NCBI GenBank assembly: GCA_013398955.1 | Contig: VWPU01008415.1 | Span: 1-64,000 of the forward strand | DNA length: 64,000 nucleotides | Source: Callaeas wilsoni | Lineage: Eukaryota > Chordata > Aves > Passeriformes > Callaeidae | Direction of reading: 5' to 3' | Shown here: positions 52,401 to 64,000 of the stretch, piece after piece | How the letters are laid out: each line of letters opens with the position of its first letter | Position numbering within the stretch: position 1 is the stretch's first letter | Position numbers and translations under genes: made by a program | Notes under the pieces: model-generated | Database searches by the model: none | What the model was told of the DNA's origin: nothing | Seen by the model: the letters and a program-made list of their open reading frames with translations, nothing else

Positions 52401-55305
52401 AACCAGACAGGACAGTAGCACAGAGGCAGACTGACTGGCAGAGCCAGAGTCACCAAGATGACAGAAGCAAAGAGGGGTCTGAAGAACAGAGAAGGGAATA
52501 TTTGGTCACAACACCCACCTCAGACTCCGACTCGCTGTCTTGTTTCTCATCTTCATCTTTCCCAAGGAAGAATTTCAAACTAGCAACTAACACCTGAAAA
52601 GTAAAGTGAGTTCATGCGGGACAAGCTGACAGAATTTACAGCCACCCTGCACCCACACCTTAAGCTATGCAAAGGCTTGGCCAGTTTTTTTATAGGCACA
52701 GATCTGATCAGAAAATAAACCAAGTTACAGCCTGAAAGGCACAAGTGTTTTACAGACCCATACAATCTTGGCTGCCCACCATCACTGAGAGGCACACAGA
52801 ATCAAAGAACATCTGAGTTTCCACAATACTTGGAGTGAATTCAAAGCTGCCAATTGTCTTCTTATCATCTTGCAAAACCATTTCAATGTAGTTGCTCCAT
52901 GTGAACATGGTCAGGACAGTCCATACAGGTGAGAGGCAGGATGATGCTCAGAACTCTCAACTTGCCTTAATTCAGATCGTTTTTCTGGTTACATTTTTAG
53001 TTTTGGTTGGCTGACTTTTATTGAAAGGAACCACTTTTGGACCTTCACAGGGTAAAAACTTGTCTTGAAGCTTTCAAAGCCTCCAGAGCCAACACAGAAG
53101 GCCCAATATTCACTCAGGCCCCAGGCAGGACAGCTGCTCTCCTCATTTAATCAAAGGCTCACAGTGTTGATACTAAGGAGGTGATACCCTGACAGTCTCT
53201 TCCGAAGCGCAGTGAAAAGAACATCCACGCTCCCCAGAGGAGTCTACACTTGTTACAAGATAAGATGCCAAGCTCCACCTCCTCCCATGAGTGTTATTTT
53301 GAGAATTAAACAAGCAACAAACAAATCAGTGAGGCTTGCCTGCAATATATTAAGTTACATCCACATGGAAAAGGTAGCCAAGGTAACATCCCATGTATCA
53401 AGTTCTGTTCTCACCTTGGTCACTTTGGAAAAGCAGGCAGTTGTGATGACGTTGACTGTTTTGGCATCGTTCCTGGAAAAAATATAAAGCATATCTTTTA
53501 TTTCAAGTCTGGCAATTTCGCATTATTCTCAGAACATTAGTTCTCAGCAAACATTTAAGTAACTCATTTTCACACAAGACATTATTTCTTCTCCGCTACA
53601 TTCCCTGGCACAAGTTACAACCCCACTGGGCTACAATTAAGGAATCTAAATCACTGTTCCCTGCATTACATTTTGGACTACGTGCCACAAATGATGCCTG
53701 TGTGCCCCACGATAAAGCGCAAATCAACACAAGCCTACGAGACCCACCAAATGTTCCTTCTGTAAAGCTCTATCATCACATCCAGAGAGATCTTGGCAGC
53801 AGTGGGATTGCTGTCTCTCAACATTGTGTACATAAAGTTCTGCAGTGCCTAAAAAAAAAAATTACAAACGAGTTTCAGAGGTCTTCCTCTAGGGCAAGAG
53901 GTCAGTTCAAAGTACACGTGGAAGCCAAAGCACTTACCGTGTTCACTTTATTGTTTTTGTGTTTAGCATTGACGTTCTTGATGTCCGTCACAATGTGAGT
54001 GTACAAGGTCTGCAAGTGGACAGATGGCAGGGAGTAAAGCACACAGAGGCAACACTGTGCCCAAGCACTGACATGAGAGCCAGCTGATCACCACTGAGAA
54101 CATCACCGAGTTACAGCAGGAAAAAACAGGAAGGTATCCTCTCAAGACACATGTATTTGAAAATCATACTGAATTTACAGTACGGCAAGGCAAGTCAATC
54201 AACAGCATCAAATACTGCTGCAAATCCTACCCCTGCTTCATTCAGGCCTGTTCTGACAGCCACGTTTTTCACCTGCAGGTACACCCAAACTGCTCAATCC
54301 CAAGCAGGACAAGCCTATATCCTGTGATGGCAAAGCATTTACAGCAGCAGAACTCAGTTCTTAGTGCAGCTCACAGCTGGAGCCCTACCTCCAGCACTGA
54401 CTTTGGAAACAGCTGAACTAGGTTAAATTGTAATTTCATAACCAAGCAGAGAATAGCTGCCTATTCTGGCATTACCTCTGGCAAGCGGGTCAAAACCCAC
54501 CGGATATGAAGATCTTAGCACACCTTACCTTCCGCAGCAGTTTATCATGACACCGCAGCAGTTGAAAGAAGAGCTCCAGCAGACTTGTGGGATTTATTAG
54601 ATTCTTGTTTCTCAACAGGATCAGAGCCTTACAGAAGGTCTACAAGAGAACCCAAATTTCACATTCCTCTCCAACTTCTCTCTTTATTGACAAGCAAACC
54701 ACAAGTTCTCAGCTCACACAAAGGGCAGGGTGTGCCCAAGCCGCGGGTCTCACCATGCGCAGGTCGGGGTCCAGAACCGTGTGGTGGTAGGAGAGCAGCT
54801 CCTTCAGCTGCTGCGGGAAGCTGGCCATGTGCTCGGGGTAGCAGTGGGCAACCTGCAAGCACAAGGCAGGTGAACGCTCCAGAGCGCACCTGGGGTCACC
54901 GCACAGGCCTGGCAAGGTGTCCGCAATCACTAAGCTTAAGTGTTTGTGTATACGGAGTAGTCATTGAGGCCGGTACCAAGCACAGGCTGCCGCGACCGCT
55001 GCCTCTGGTGCAGGGCTGGGGGCTCACCTGTGCCAGGAACATCAGCAGTTCGGCCAGCTCCTTACTGGGCTTGTCCGGCTGGAAGGTGAAGATCTCCACA
55101 TGGGACTGGTAGTGGTGGTACTGCTGCAGGAACTGCGCACACACAGGGAACAGCGGCGGCTGAGCAACACCCGCCGTACCCCCTTGCCCGCCCCGGCCTC
55201 CCCCCCGGTCCGCACCTCCTCGGTGTAGGAGGTGGGGTCCCGCTTGATGAGGTTCTGCAGCTGGGGCAGGTTGCTGGGCAGTTTGTTGCCCTGGCGGCCC
55301 GACAT
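43454..55305 (-). CDS. SDAD1: SDA1 domain-containing protein 1 (SDAD1)
   Basis: Nucleolar factor, orthologue of yeast Sda1, needed for maturation and export of pre-60S ribosomes. Its 22 exons join in phase: 55216-55305, 55028-55132, 54754-54852, 54529-54639, 53938-54009, 53748-53848, 53415-53472, 52519-52593, 52033-52134, 51740-51809, 50951-51054, 50205-50262, 49599-49657, 49183-49259, 48779-48876, 48322-48398, 47825-47957, 46826-46923, 46165-46361, 45581-45665, 45028-45189, 43454-43504. The product is 693 aa (human 687). Helical repeats fill the N-terminal half ([21 protein letters not shown]). Then come an acidic stretch and a basic one ([24 protein letters not shown], 213-271), the SDA1 signature region ([24 protein letters not shown], 453-490), an acidic tract (DDEEEEEG) and a basic C-terminus ([30 protein letters not shown]) suited to nucleolar RNA binding. 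The last residues (QLLK) differ from human. Confidence 0.97.
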
Positions 55306-55620
55306 GGCTGCGGGCACCGGAACCGGGAGCGCACCACGCCAGCGCTCAGCTGGCCGCCGCCATCACGGCCCGCCCCCGACGGCCGCCGCCGAGGGACAAA
55401 CCTGGGCGGGAAGCGCGCGCCGCGCACAGCGGCCACTGGTGGCGGGGAATGGCGGCTCCGCACCGGCATCGCTTCCCTGGGGCCGCGGGCAGCCCGGCGG
55501 GGCCGAGCGGAACCGAGCCGAGCCGCCCGCCGCAGCCTCCCCGGGAGCTACCCGCAGCACTTCTGCCTGGCCGCTCCAGCGCGGCCCTCGCTCCCCTCCC
55601 GGCTATTTGGAGAGAAGATG
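55132..55620 (-). promoter_or_regulatory. SDAD1: CpG-island promoter of SDAD1
   Basis: Dense CpG sequence spans SDAD1 exon 1 and about 300 bases upstream of its ATG (Kozak CCGCAGCCATGT), then ends sharply at about 55610. No TATA box is evident. Long ORFs on the opposite strand here are composition effects; I found no divergent gene. Confidence 0.65.
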
Positions 55621-58600
55621 CTTCACAGCGCATCTCAAATAGTCACTACAGGAGCGGTCAGCATTAGAAGGGAATCCTTAGTGAGGAAAAACGGCTAATT
55701 CTAGTTTAGTCTTATTTAAGTTGAGCTTTTGGTCAAGTTAATAGAAAGCTGATCTCTTCATTTGCATAGCTTATACTTCCTTTAGGCAAACGCTTATTTA
55801 CTCTGCAGAAAAATTTGTCATTCCTCGATACAGTGTACTTAGCAAGCAGTAGTAAATAATTCCTGTCCAATAAATGCTCTTACATACAGCCAGACAACAT
55901 CTACCAGAAGAGCATCAAGGCTTAAACATGGCACAGTCCAAAACCATTAATACGACTTCTCATGTAAGTCACTAACACTTCTCTCCCTAGAAGGCTTTTC
56001 ACTATGTTGGTAAGAATCTCACAGCCCACTGCACCCACCCAAACACATACCTGCTAGTGGGTTAGCAGTGGCAACCTGAATCACCAGCTCAGGTGAGTTT
56101 GGGGTTTCCTATACCTGTTAAAGCACAACGACACATCCTCTTCTATGTACCTATACAGCTCACCAAGAACTGGCTTTAGCATCACTTGGAGAGCAAAACA
56201 ACTGCAAAGGTAAGAGAAGAACTTGTTACCAAGTGCACAAAAGAACAGCAAGCCCCGCATCACCAAAAGAGTTACACGAATGTTTAATACCTTTACCTTG
56301 CCAGATATTAATTTGGTTCATTAGCATCTGGACCCACTTAGCCTCCCCTTTCAGGCAGCTTCACTTCACTGAAGTCTCCAGCACAGCCCTTAAACCACCC
56401 AGCCAAGAAATTCACTTGATGCTGTGCCCTCAGCGCTCCATCCCCATCTCCAGCACCCTTAGGCTTTTGCAAAAACAAAATACCACTGCACAGGCCTTCT
56501 GCAAGCTAACAAGCAGAAAAGGAGCTCAGCTTCACTATGAACTGCTCCAACACAATTAAGTCACCGACTGACTACAGCATAACACTTGCAGTTAAAGAGA
56601 GGAATAGCCATACTGCTTAAGAAAAGCATAGAGCAAAACAGCCTTATCCATACTCCAGAGTAAAACACAAAATATTTATTAACCCTGCAGAAACAAGGCT
56701 GCTGTTTTGATTGCTGCAAAGGCTCTCAACAAGTTAGACCAACAAACCAATTCAGTTTCATTACATACAAATAGTGCACAAATAAAAATTATCTTCTTCA
56801 ACTATTTTTACTCATTTAATATCAAAGATGTGTTCTCAAGCAACTGGCAGGTAATAGAATATTCCCTATATTGCCTTGAATGAAAAAATCCAACCTTAAG
56901 GGCCTTTTATCAAAGTTTCTACTTTGGAAGCTACAAAAGCTAGATCACTATGAGAATTAACATCTAACTTCTGTACTAGAAGAAGGTACAAAATTAGCCT
57001 TCACAATAACCTGACTTTCAACCAGCATTTAAAAAAAAAAAGCTAAAAGCAAACAGACAAAAAATGTCTATCAAACACCTCAAAAGCTGCCATATTCTAA
57101 TCTTTATTAGTCCCCAGAACAGCTACTTTGGCCCTGGTGTGAGCATTTATACCACAAGCCTGTTGTCTCCTGCACACTGATTGGTCTGATTTCCATTGAT
57201 AATTGGGCCAGGACTGCTTCAATTCACCTGGAAAGTACCAGCTGATTCTTGTTTAGGTACAGTGGGTTTGTGTCAGTGAGCCTAACTTGCTAACATTAAG
57301 GAGAAACCTCAGTTGGACTTTTTGTGTTGCTTTGCGAGATAAGTAGCACATTTTATGTATCTTTGCTTAATTAACATGTTAAGCAAGGAATTTATTGAAA
57401 GGACTGGTGGCTATGGTGTGGAATGAAAGGTAATATTTTTTGCTGGCATATTTTTTGAGGTCTATGTGCATTTATTAAGCTTTAGTTTTTCTTTTCTGAA
57501 GATAAGAAGTTGACATGTTTTTTTCCATTTTATTTAATTACAAAAGAAGAGCTGGTTTTCTTCTTTAAGACCTTCTTGTTTGTTTCTGTTCAAAGCTTCT
57601 AAACGTGCATGTGTCTGTTGTTGGGATTAGAGAGAACAAGTTTGGAGTTTTTCCTTCACTTTTAATTAATTGTTTTCCCGTATGGATTGATTGCCTATTG
57701 TAGGGACTTCTATGATAGTGTATTGGAAGGTTTAGCTTTTGTTGCATAGTTGATATGTGGGTTAAACTTGCCCTAAAAGAAACAAAACAGAGAACCAACA
57801 CACTCAAACTTGAAAGAATGGGTTTTATTCTTAAAGTAAATTAGGCTCCATTAAAAACCAAGAAGGGCAGGCTGTTACTGAAGTTGCTATTAGGGCACTA
57901 AGTTGTTTCTCTGAACTGTTTCTTAATTTTTTTTCATCTGTTAAGTAGTATTTGGGGCTGCAGACTTCATGGATGGGATAGAATTGCACGTAGTGTTAGG
58001 TTGGGAATTTGGAGATGGGTAGCTCTTGGCTCTCTTTTGCCCTTGCTGCAATCAGTCCCCAGCTTTTTATCCCATCAAGAGCTGTAGAGTTGGAGTTTTT
58101 ATAATGTCTGGGAGGTTTTACTTGAACACCTTTAATGTGTTTGGTTGCCAACGTGTCATTTAAACTCCATGTCAGTTCCTGGCCCTTAATTGCTGCAGAG
58201 AATCTGTCTTCCTGGACTCAATACTTGTAATTTTGTAATTGAGAACAGGGTCAATGCTCTTTTCCTTAAAAAAAAAAAGGCAAGTCTCTTAAGTCCAACA
58301 GAAATATTTATTTCTGGGTCATGACTCATAAATTATTTGCAGACTTGAGACATAGGAGCTGTGTTGTTTTGTTCAAGGGAGCAGGGGGATGTTCCAGTAA
58401 TGGCTTGAGAAATGCACAGTCACTTGCAGCTCCAGGGGCAGATGGTGCTGATGTGAGGTATTTGTGTGGAACCAGAGGCTTTTCAGCCTCAGTGTTGCGT
58501 GCTGTGGCAATCCTTTGCCTGCAAGGCAAAGGCTTCTTCCTCTGAGGGGAGGAACTGTTGTAAATCATTATTTAAAGGTGGAACCCAGCACGTGGGTAGT

Positions 58601-59480
58601 AGTAACTGAAACAAACACAGGTTTGTTTGAAATGACAAACTGGCTTGTTGAGGGCTGCTTCAGTACCCCAAAACATTAGTTTTGAATGAATGCCTTTTCA
58701 TGTCTTATGAGGATTAAAGAGGTGACACAGAAAAGAATTCTGATTTCTCCCTCTCAGACTTTACTTTATAGCTGTGACCTAATAACTTGTACCATCACGG
58801 CTTTCTGAGACCAGGGAACACCAGGGTTTTGAAGATGAAAATGTCTTTGAGACAAATTTTGGGAAGTTATACATGCCCACTGCAATAGTTAGTCTGCTAA
58901 GAAGCTCTTTGCTCTTGGCATGTCTTTGAACTGGCTTTTGCATGAAGGAGAGGGGAAAATGGTATTTTTAGAAGATCATTTTTCATAACTCTGATATAAC
59001 ATCAGAATAATTTGTGTCAGTCCTTTTTTACCCTCTTCAAAATTTGGCCCCACAAGATCTTTTCCTTAGGACAGACACCTCGCATGTGAAAGAATACCCC
59101 CCAGATCCCCTGTCTGAAAAGTATTTTATTCAGGGATGACGAAAGCTTCTGATCTGTAGATTGCAGTTTCAAGAGTTAATTTAGGTGATGTTTGGGTTTT
59201 GAGACTCTGATCCTGCACTGATTCCCAGGGCCTTGAAGCAGCTCAGTGATGCAGGGCTGATCCTAAAATGATAAACCAGTTCAGCCTCAATCTGTCAGAG
59301 GTTCTGCAAGTGCATGGAAATATTTCTATTCTGGTATTTTGGGAGACTTTGCCTGTAAATAAAAGCCGTTATTTAGGGAGAGTTTGATTCATTGTGAAAG
59401 AGAAAAGAATATAATTATAGGTTTGGCTTCTTTTCATGCCTTCTTATTGAATTGGAATAGAACACACAGACTGATGCAGA
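55620..59480. other. Intergenic region between SDAD1 and JCHAIN
   Basis: About 3.9 kb, AT-rich, with many poly-T and poly-A runs. Apart from one exon-like segment on the minus strand (56115-56201) I see nothing I can identify. In human, chemokine genes (CXCL9/10/11) follow SDAD1; no CXC motif pair of the chemokine type was noticed in the frames here. Confidence 0.5.
56115..56201 (-). other. Orphan exon-like ORF, gene unknown
   Basis: On the minus strand an 87-base open segment lies between CCTTTGCAG and GTATAGG. It reads CFALQVMLKPVLG then ELYRYIEEDVSLCFN, with a protein-like mix of hydrophobic and charged residues and a symmetric phase. No neighbouring exon was found: the next possible downstream splice (from 56076) reaches a stop at once. 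It may be a real exon of an unknown gene, a pseudogene relic or chance. I do not recognise the protein. Confidence 0.2.
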
Positions 59481-59486
59481 AAAAAG

Positions 59487-59492
59487 TTTATT
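59487..59492 (-). terminator. JCHAIN: Poly(A) signal of JCHAIN
   Basis: TTTATT on the + strand, AATAAA on the minus strand, about 900 bases past the JCHAIN stop. It is the first canonical hexamer downstream, giving a 3' UTR of about 0.9 kb. Confidence 0.65.
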
Positions 59493-60388
59493 GAATGTTC
59501 CACTAAGAAAACTACAGTTATGGGAATAAGGTTTTTGCTGTTTCATTACTCCAATTGTGAGCCTTGAACTAGGGTCCCACTCTAGCAATTTATGTCCCCT
59601 TCAAAGAATTTCTTGAGGTTTTAAATGCGAACTAAGGAACAAGAAAAGAAATTTGAGCCAATTTAAATTTTTTTTTTTCACCACTTGAACCGGGAACAGC
59701 AGGGGAAGAAGGCAGCAGTATCAGTAAAGCAGTGAATGCCCAACATCTCCCAGAAGAGCTGAGTATTCCGAGCACAGCTGAGGACTTGGCAATTTTGCAA
59801 AATGCTTCAGGGTAGTGGCATCTTTTGATCTTCTCTGAATCTGTGAGAACTGCGAGCTTGCAGATGTCCAAGTGCTACAAGGGTCCCTCATCTTTTCTCT
59901 CAAATATGGTTTTACAACTCTCTTCTAAGGGCATAAGTGCTGCTAATGTCATCAAAGGCCTTTGCATGAAGGTTGTGCAGAGGTCGTTTTAGATGGCTCA
60001 GGGAGGGAAGGGCACAGACACTCCTGCTGATGTCTGTGGCAGCCTTGCTGGGGGCAGACACGCAGGAGACTGAAAAGGACAGGCTCCCAGAGCTGTAAAT
60101 CAGCAGTTCCCTTGACTTCAGGAGAGTGACTGCCTGATACCTGCTGGGGACCTGGCCTATACGGTCTGAGACACAACATGGCGTTGCAGGTACATGAGAA
60201 GGGAGATGGACAGCCAGGAGCTGCTCTTGGGAGATGGCACGAGTCTGAGGTTGGAAACGGGAAGAGACGAGTTGGGTTACTGTAGGAGCCGGCATTGGGG
60301 GTGCTGGCATCCAGGTCCTGTGGTGCTGCACGTAGATTTTGGGTAGCAACGGGGGGGCTCCCAGGCTCTAGCACAGTAGAGAGCCGAG

Positions 60389-61902
60389 CTACTCAGCCAA
60401 GCAGGAGGCCGGCGTCAGAGCTGCTGGGACCTGCCTCACCTGCCCGTGGTACAGGAGGGGCACAGGCGAGCTGTAGCACTCGTTCCTGTCGTAGGTGTAG
60501 CAGGTCTGCGGTTCCTCGCAGGAGTTGCCCTGCTGGGCCTGGTGGATCGCCCCAGTCAGCTCAACTTCTACGGGATCACAATTTTTGCACCTGGAAGAGA
60601 TGGAAAATAGAACAAGTGTGAGGAGTTAAATGAAAAGATGCCCCTGCTAAACCTCAGATCTTTCTCACTCCTTTGCAGGTAGAGACAGGAGAGTGCTGTG
60701 CCCTTTCTAGGTGTTCCAGGGGAACATCTGGCCCTCAGGCATCTTTTAGAGCTGCTGTGGGTTAAGTCCTGGGAAGTGCAGTTGGGAAATAAAACTACTT
60801 ACAGTTCGCTCAAGCGGTAGACAAAAGTGGTCCTGAGCGGGGACAAGGGGTCGGAGATGTTCTCCCGAGCCTTCAGGGGGACTCTGCAAAGGTGGGAAGA
60901 GAATCACTCTCATGAAAACTGCTTATTCGACAGAGACTGCTTTGTTGTGAGCAATTCTAAACTCTCATCTTCTTCTTCAGGTTATTTTCATTCTGACCCT
61001 TCTCCGAATCAAATCCCAGGAACAGGAGATCTTGGTCCTCTGCACCCCCAAAGGCAACAAGGCTCCCCGAGAGCACTGCAGCAACTGGTGCAAGTGCCGC
61101 TTGCAAGGTGACAGGGCTGACAGTATTAACTTTTGTTCAACTCTGAGCTGGCAGATACTTGAGGCTGATGGATAGGGATGATTAATTAGTGATTCTCCTG
61201 TTGTGAGCTCTACCAGCGCTCCTGCAGCTCTGGGCCTGAAGCTGGTCCTTGCTTCCCAGACACACTTCTGTTAGGTTTGTGTGAGTGGAGAAGACAGAAC
61301 AAAGTCCTGCTCTTGAACTGACCTCTGTCTCATAGATAGATAGTTTAGGCATTAACTGAAGTTTATCAATTCAGGCTTAAACTGACAGTTTAGGCATTAA
61401 CTATTTTCCCAGGCTTTCTGTGAGGTCAGGAAGTCAGTCCGGTGTCATGGGCCCAATCTGGTTTCAGGCTGGATCAACTTTTGACAGGTGCTTTTCTACC
61501 TCCCCATCCTGTTTTGTGAAGTTACTACTGGTCTGCTTAAAACACAGAGATGCTTGTTTTATCTGAAGGGACAAACACCAGAGAGGTTCAGTGTGAGGTA
61601 GAAAAGCACTTAGCAAAGTGAAATACTTGGGATACCACAGAAAGCAGCCCACATGAAAAGCTGTTCGCTTCATCAGTGCCGGGACACAAGAAACAATGCA
61701 AAGAAAACTGGTATAACACTGCATCCCCTGCTCACCATGTCCATGAAATACTTGGCTGGCACTTACATGATGCGGATGTTTCTTTCCAGGACTTCTTCAT
61801 CAGGATTTTCTTTGGAGGGCACAAACTTTGAGGTCACTGTTACGCACTGACACTTATTATTGACCAGCACGTACTCCTCCTCGTTGGGGCTCACTGGATA
61901 AC
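60389..61902 (-). CDS. JCHAIN: Immunoglobulin joining (J) chain, three 3' exons
   Basis: The J chain is a small secreted protein of plasma cells that links IgM pentamers and IgA dimers and lets them bind the polymeric Ig receptor. The exons 61767-61902, 60803-60883 and 60389-60590 join in phase (1, 2, 2) and give 139 residues from a split Gly to TAG, essentially the whole mature protein (human mature form 137). All eight cysteines of the family can be placed: CQC, CKNC, NSCEE, QTCYTYDRNECY and the one near the end (SCLAE). The N-glycosylation sequon ENIS is kept. ERNIRII-VPL and CDPVEVEL match human closely, as does ALTP near the C-terminus. The signal-peptide exon was not found between 61903 and 64000 and probably lies beyond the window. 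Confidence 0.95.
61342..61402. repeat. Short direct repeat in a JCHAIN intron, period 45 bp
   Basis: AGTTTAGGCATTAACT at 61342-61357 recurs exactly at 61387-61402, with weaker similarity between (AGTTTATCAATTCAGGCTTAAACT). It is a local duplication between JCHAIN exons. Confidence 0.75.
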
Positions 61903-64000
61903 CTGCAAGCACAGGATATGCAATCGCAGAATCAAGAACCACATCCTTGAAAGCTGCTCTAGCAGATAGCCAAGGGATGAAAATGCCAGGAATGTACCAT
62001 TATGGTACCTGGTACCTGGACTGATTAAAGTCGAGGTTGCAGCAGGTACCAGTGAGTCTCTTAGCAAAGATGAGTTCAGCTGTCTTCCTGCTCAGTTCAG
62101 TGTGCTGCTGTATGTGGGTGATGGGACTGGGAAAGACAAGATTAGGAACCTGGACACTGTGGTCGGTGAGGGACAAACATGCAGGGGTTGCTGGTAAAAC
62201 GGGAATAAAGTCCCAGCCGCAGCTGGTGACCGAAGTGCTCTTTTGCTCGGAATTGGCTATGCAATTCCTCTGCCACGCACCAAGACTACTCCAGCAGTCC
62301 AAACCCCAGTTTGGATCTGACCTCTAGATAAATGTCTCTGACCTTGCCAATGTGGCAGATGTGTCAGTTTTCCTTGAGTGCTATCTTGTCCTTCGGGTTC
62401 CTGGGGGAAGAGATACCAAAAAGCACAGTGAGACCCAGCGAGGAGGCAGCCCCCTGACGTGGCAGGGAGAGACAGGTGGCCCTGATGACGGTTGTGGTTT
62501 GCAGGGAAAACTCCAGTCCTGATTTACCTCTCCAAACTGCTGCTTCTAGCATGCTACTCGATATGAAACTCAGTCAAAGCAGGCTGAAACATGCCAGGTG
62601 CCACTCAGAGGCTTGTGGGATGTTCCTGATGTTGCGCAATGCTGCCTTACTGCGAGTAGATGATTTTGAAAGAGTTTGTTCTTTGCTGCTTTGTTTTCCC
62701 CGACAGACTCTCGGGTCTCTTCACCCATAACAAGTCAGTCTTGCTTTTATGTGTCATTTTAACATCACTCTGTGTTTCTAAATGCTGCTGAACTCGAGTT
62801 CACGGCCATCACTTTGCAGCATTATTCTTGCTAGAGCACCTTCAGCCTGCTGAGAAGTACCAGACCCAGGGATTTTTGCCATACGGGGACAGTTTGTATT
62901 GGGCTCAGATGGATCTCAGTTCTGGGGACTTGCCTGCTCTGCTTGTCCCTTGGTTTAATCATCGAGAGAAAGAAGAAACAGGCTGAAAAAAGCTGTGTTA
63001 ATCATGTCTATAAAGGATTTTGGAGTTACTTGAACTTAAAAGCTTTGGGGCTTCTTTCCCCTATAATATCCTGGTCTCATCTGTTTCCATTCCCGGTTTT
63101 CTGAGATTGTTACAGGCACCGTAACTGTGAAAAAGGTACCAATACTGTGTAAAATGATGCCTCAGTGACCCTAGAGCTGACCTGCTGGTTACAAGTGCTG
63201 TTTCTGTGGCCTTTGGCAGCCGTATACCAGCTGCATAAGGAGTTTCTAGCTTGGGAAGGAAATCACTTTCCTAGCTTCTTCAAGCTTCTTCTCTGCCAAC
63301 TCATTGTTCCACATGAGCTCTTCCCTCTGATGCAGAAGCCTCCCAGAAAAGCCTCTCTAGCCCCTGGCTCCTTGTCTTGGCCTCTCTTTTGGCTCAAGGG
63401 AGGTCTCTGGCTTCTTGTCCATCGCACAGCTCTTCCTCTGCTGTCTGTGCTGCATTCTGCATAACTTTGTGTGCAGTTCTTTCCCAACCCTTAATCCAAA
63501 GCCAATGTTCAAGTCACATCCTATTGGCTTTCGGGTTGTCCCAAAACCTCTCAGAGCAGGCTTTAATTCTAAAATTAGATTAACACAATCTTATGCATAT
63601 GCAGGTTTCTCTGACTGCTCTAAAAATACTGCCCTGATTTAATTCCTTGTGTTATGCTCTTGGCTTCACTGTTAAAATTACTGCTGCTCCATCAATTTTT
63701 CATTTAAGATTACAAAGCTAAAAAAATGTGATTTTATCTGCAGTATCTCCATGTGTCACCCAGTCAAGTCCCCTGGGGGAGAAGGTATTTAAACGCAAAA
63801 TTTGCTAATGCTGTTCTAAATGTCTGCAGGTTGGATTTCCTGGTGCCTGAGTTAGTGCACTAAGCTGTTCCCTCCCTCCCCAATACTTAAATGGTTGCAT
63901 TTTGGACAAAATTTCTCATCTCTCAGTATTGCGTTGTCCTGTGATACACTGTGAAACCCAACAGAATTGCCTGGGGTAAGCAATAAGATGCCCTCTTCCT
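61903..64000 (-). other. Presumed JCHAIN intron 1, no exon found
   Basis: This is the 2.1 kb upstream of the first traced JCHAIN exon. I looked on the minus strand for a short hydrophobic leader starting at ATG and ending in phase 1 at a GT donor, and found none I could support. The ORFs of 60-100 codons show no recognisable protein. Confidence 0.5.

Noticed and set aside
54585..55112. 175-codon + strand ORF
   Set aside because: It is antisense to SDAD1 exons 2-4 and has no independent support.
55232..55667. A divergent + strand gene sharing the SDAD1 promoter
   Set aside because: The ORFs fit GC composition and are antisense to exon 1. No downstream exon was seen.
62364..62552. Minus ORF starting MLEAAV as the JCHAIN leader exon
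   Set aside because: It is not a hydrophobic signal peptide, and no phase 1 donor at the right place joins it to 61902.

Overview
This is a vertebrate nuclear genome window carrying five spliced protein-coding genes. It has no operons, no plasmid or phage features, and no rRNA or tRNA genes that I can see. The compact introns, GC-rich CpG promoters and one degenerate CR1-like LINE end (about 30793-30950) fit a bird best. A non-avian reptile cannot be excluded, and I cannot name the species.

Layout. 1-11.7 kb, + strand: NUP54, a nuclear-pore FG nucleoporin, with twelve coding exons traced and the first coding exon not found. 12.8-26.3 kb, - strand: PPEF2, the EF-hand protein phosphatase of photoreceptors, complete in sixteen coding exons (716 aa). 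26.3-32.4 kb: intergenic, with small direct repeats, the CR1-like piece and unusually long unexplained ORFs. 32.4-41.5 kb, - strand: NAAA, the lysosomal N-acylethanolamine acid amidase, complete in ten exons (345 aa). 41.5-42.9 kb: intergenic, with a 212-bp segment duplicated around a single N, probably an assembly artefact. 42.9-55.4 kb, - strand: SDAD1, a pre-60S ribosome factor, complete in 22 exons (693 aa). 55.4-59.5 kb: intergenic. 59.5-61.9 kb, - strand: JCHAIN, the immunoglobulin joining chain, with its last three exons; the signal-peptide exon was not found and probably lies past the window end.

Coding joins were checked by splice-site dinucleotides and reading phase at every junction. 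Names come from recalled similarity to the human proteins, not from a search. The five genes do not form one pathway; they are neighbours. NUP54 and PPEF2 are tail to tail, and PPEF2, NAAA, SDAD1 and JCHAIN all lie head to tail on the minus strand. This order differs from the human one as I remember it: NUP54 directly next to PPEF2, JCHAIN directly upstream of SDAD1, and no CXCL9/10/11 or ART3 between.

The best leads are an extra 54-codon FG exon in NUP54, a GC-AG intron and a triple-AG acceptor in PPEF2, an orphan exon-like ORF at 56115-56201, two long unexplained ORFs at 27.3-28.9 kb, and the duplication around the N. I found no convincing new biological system.
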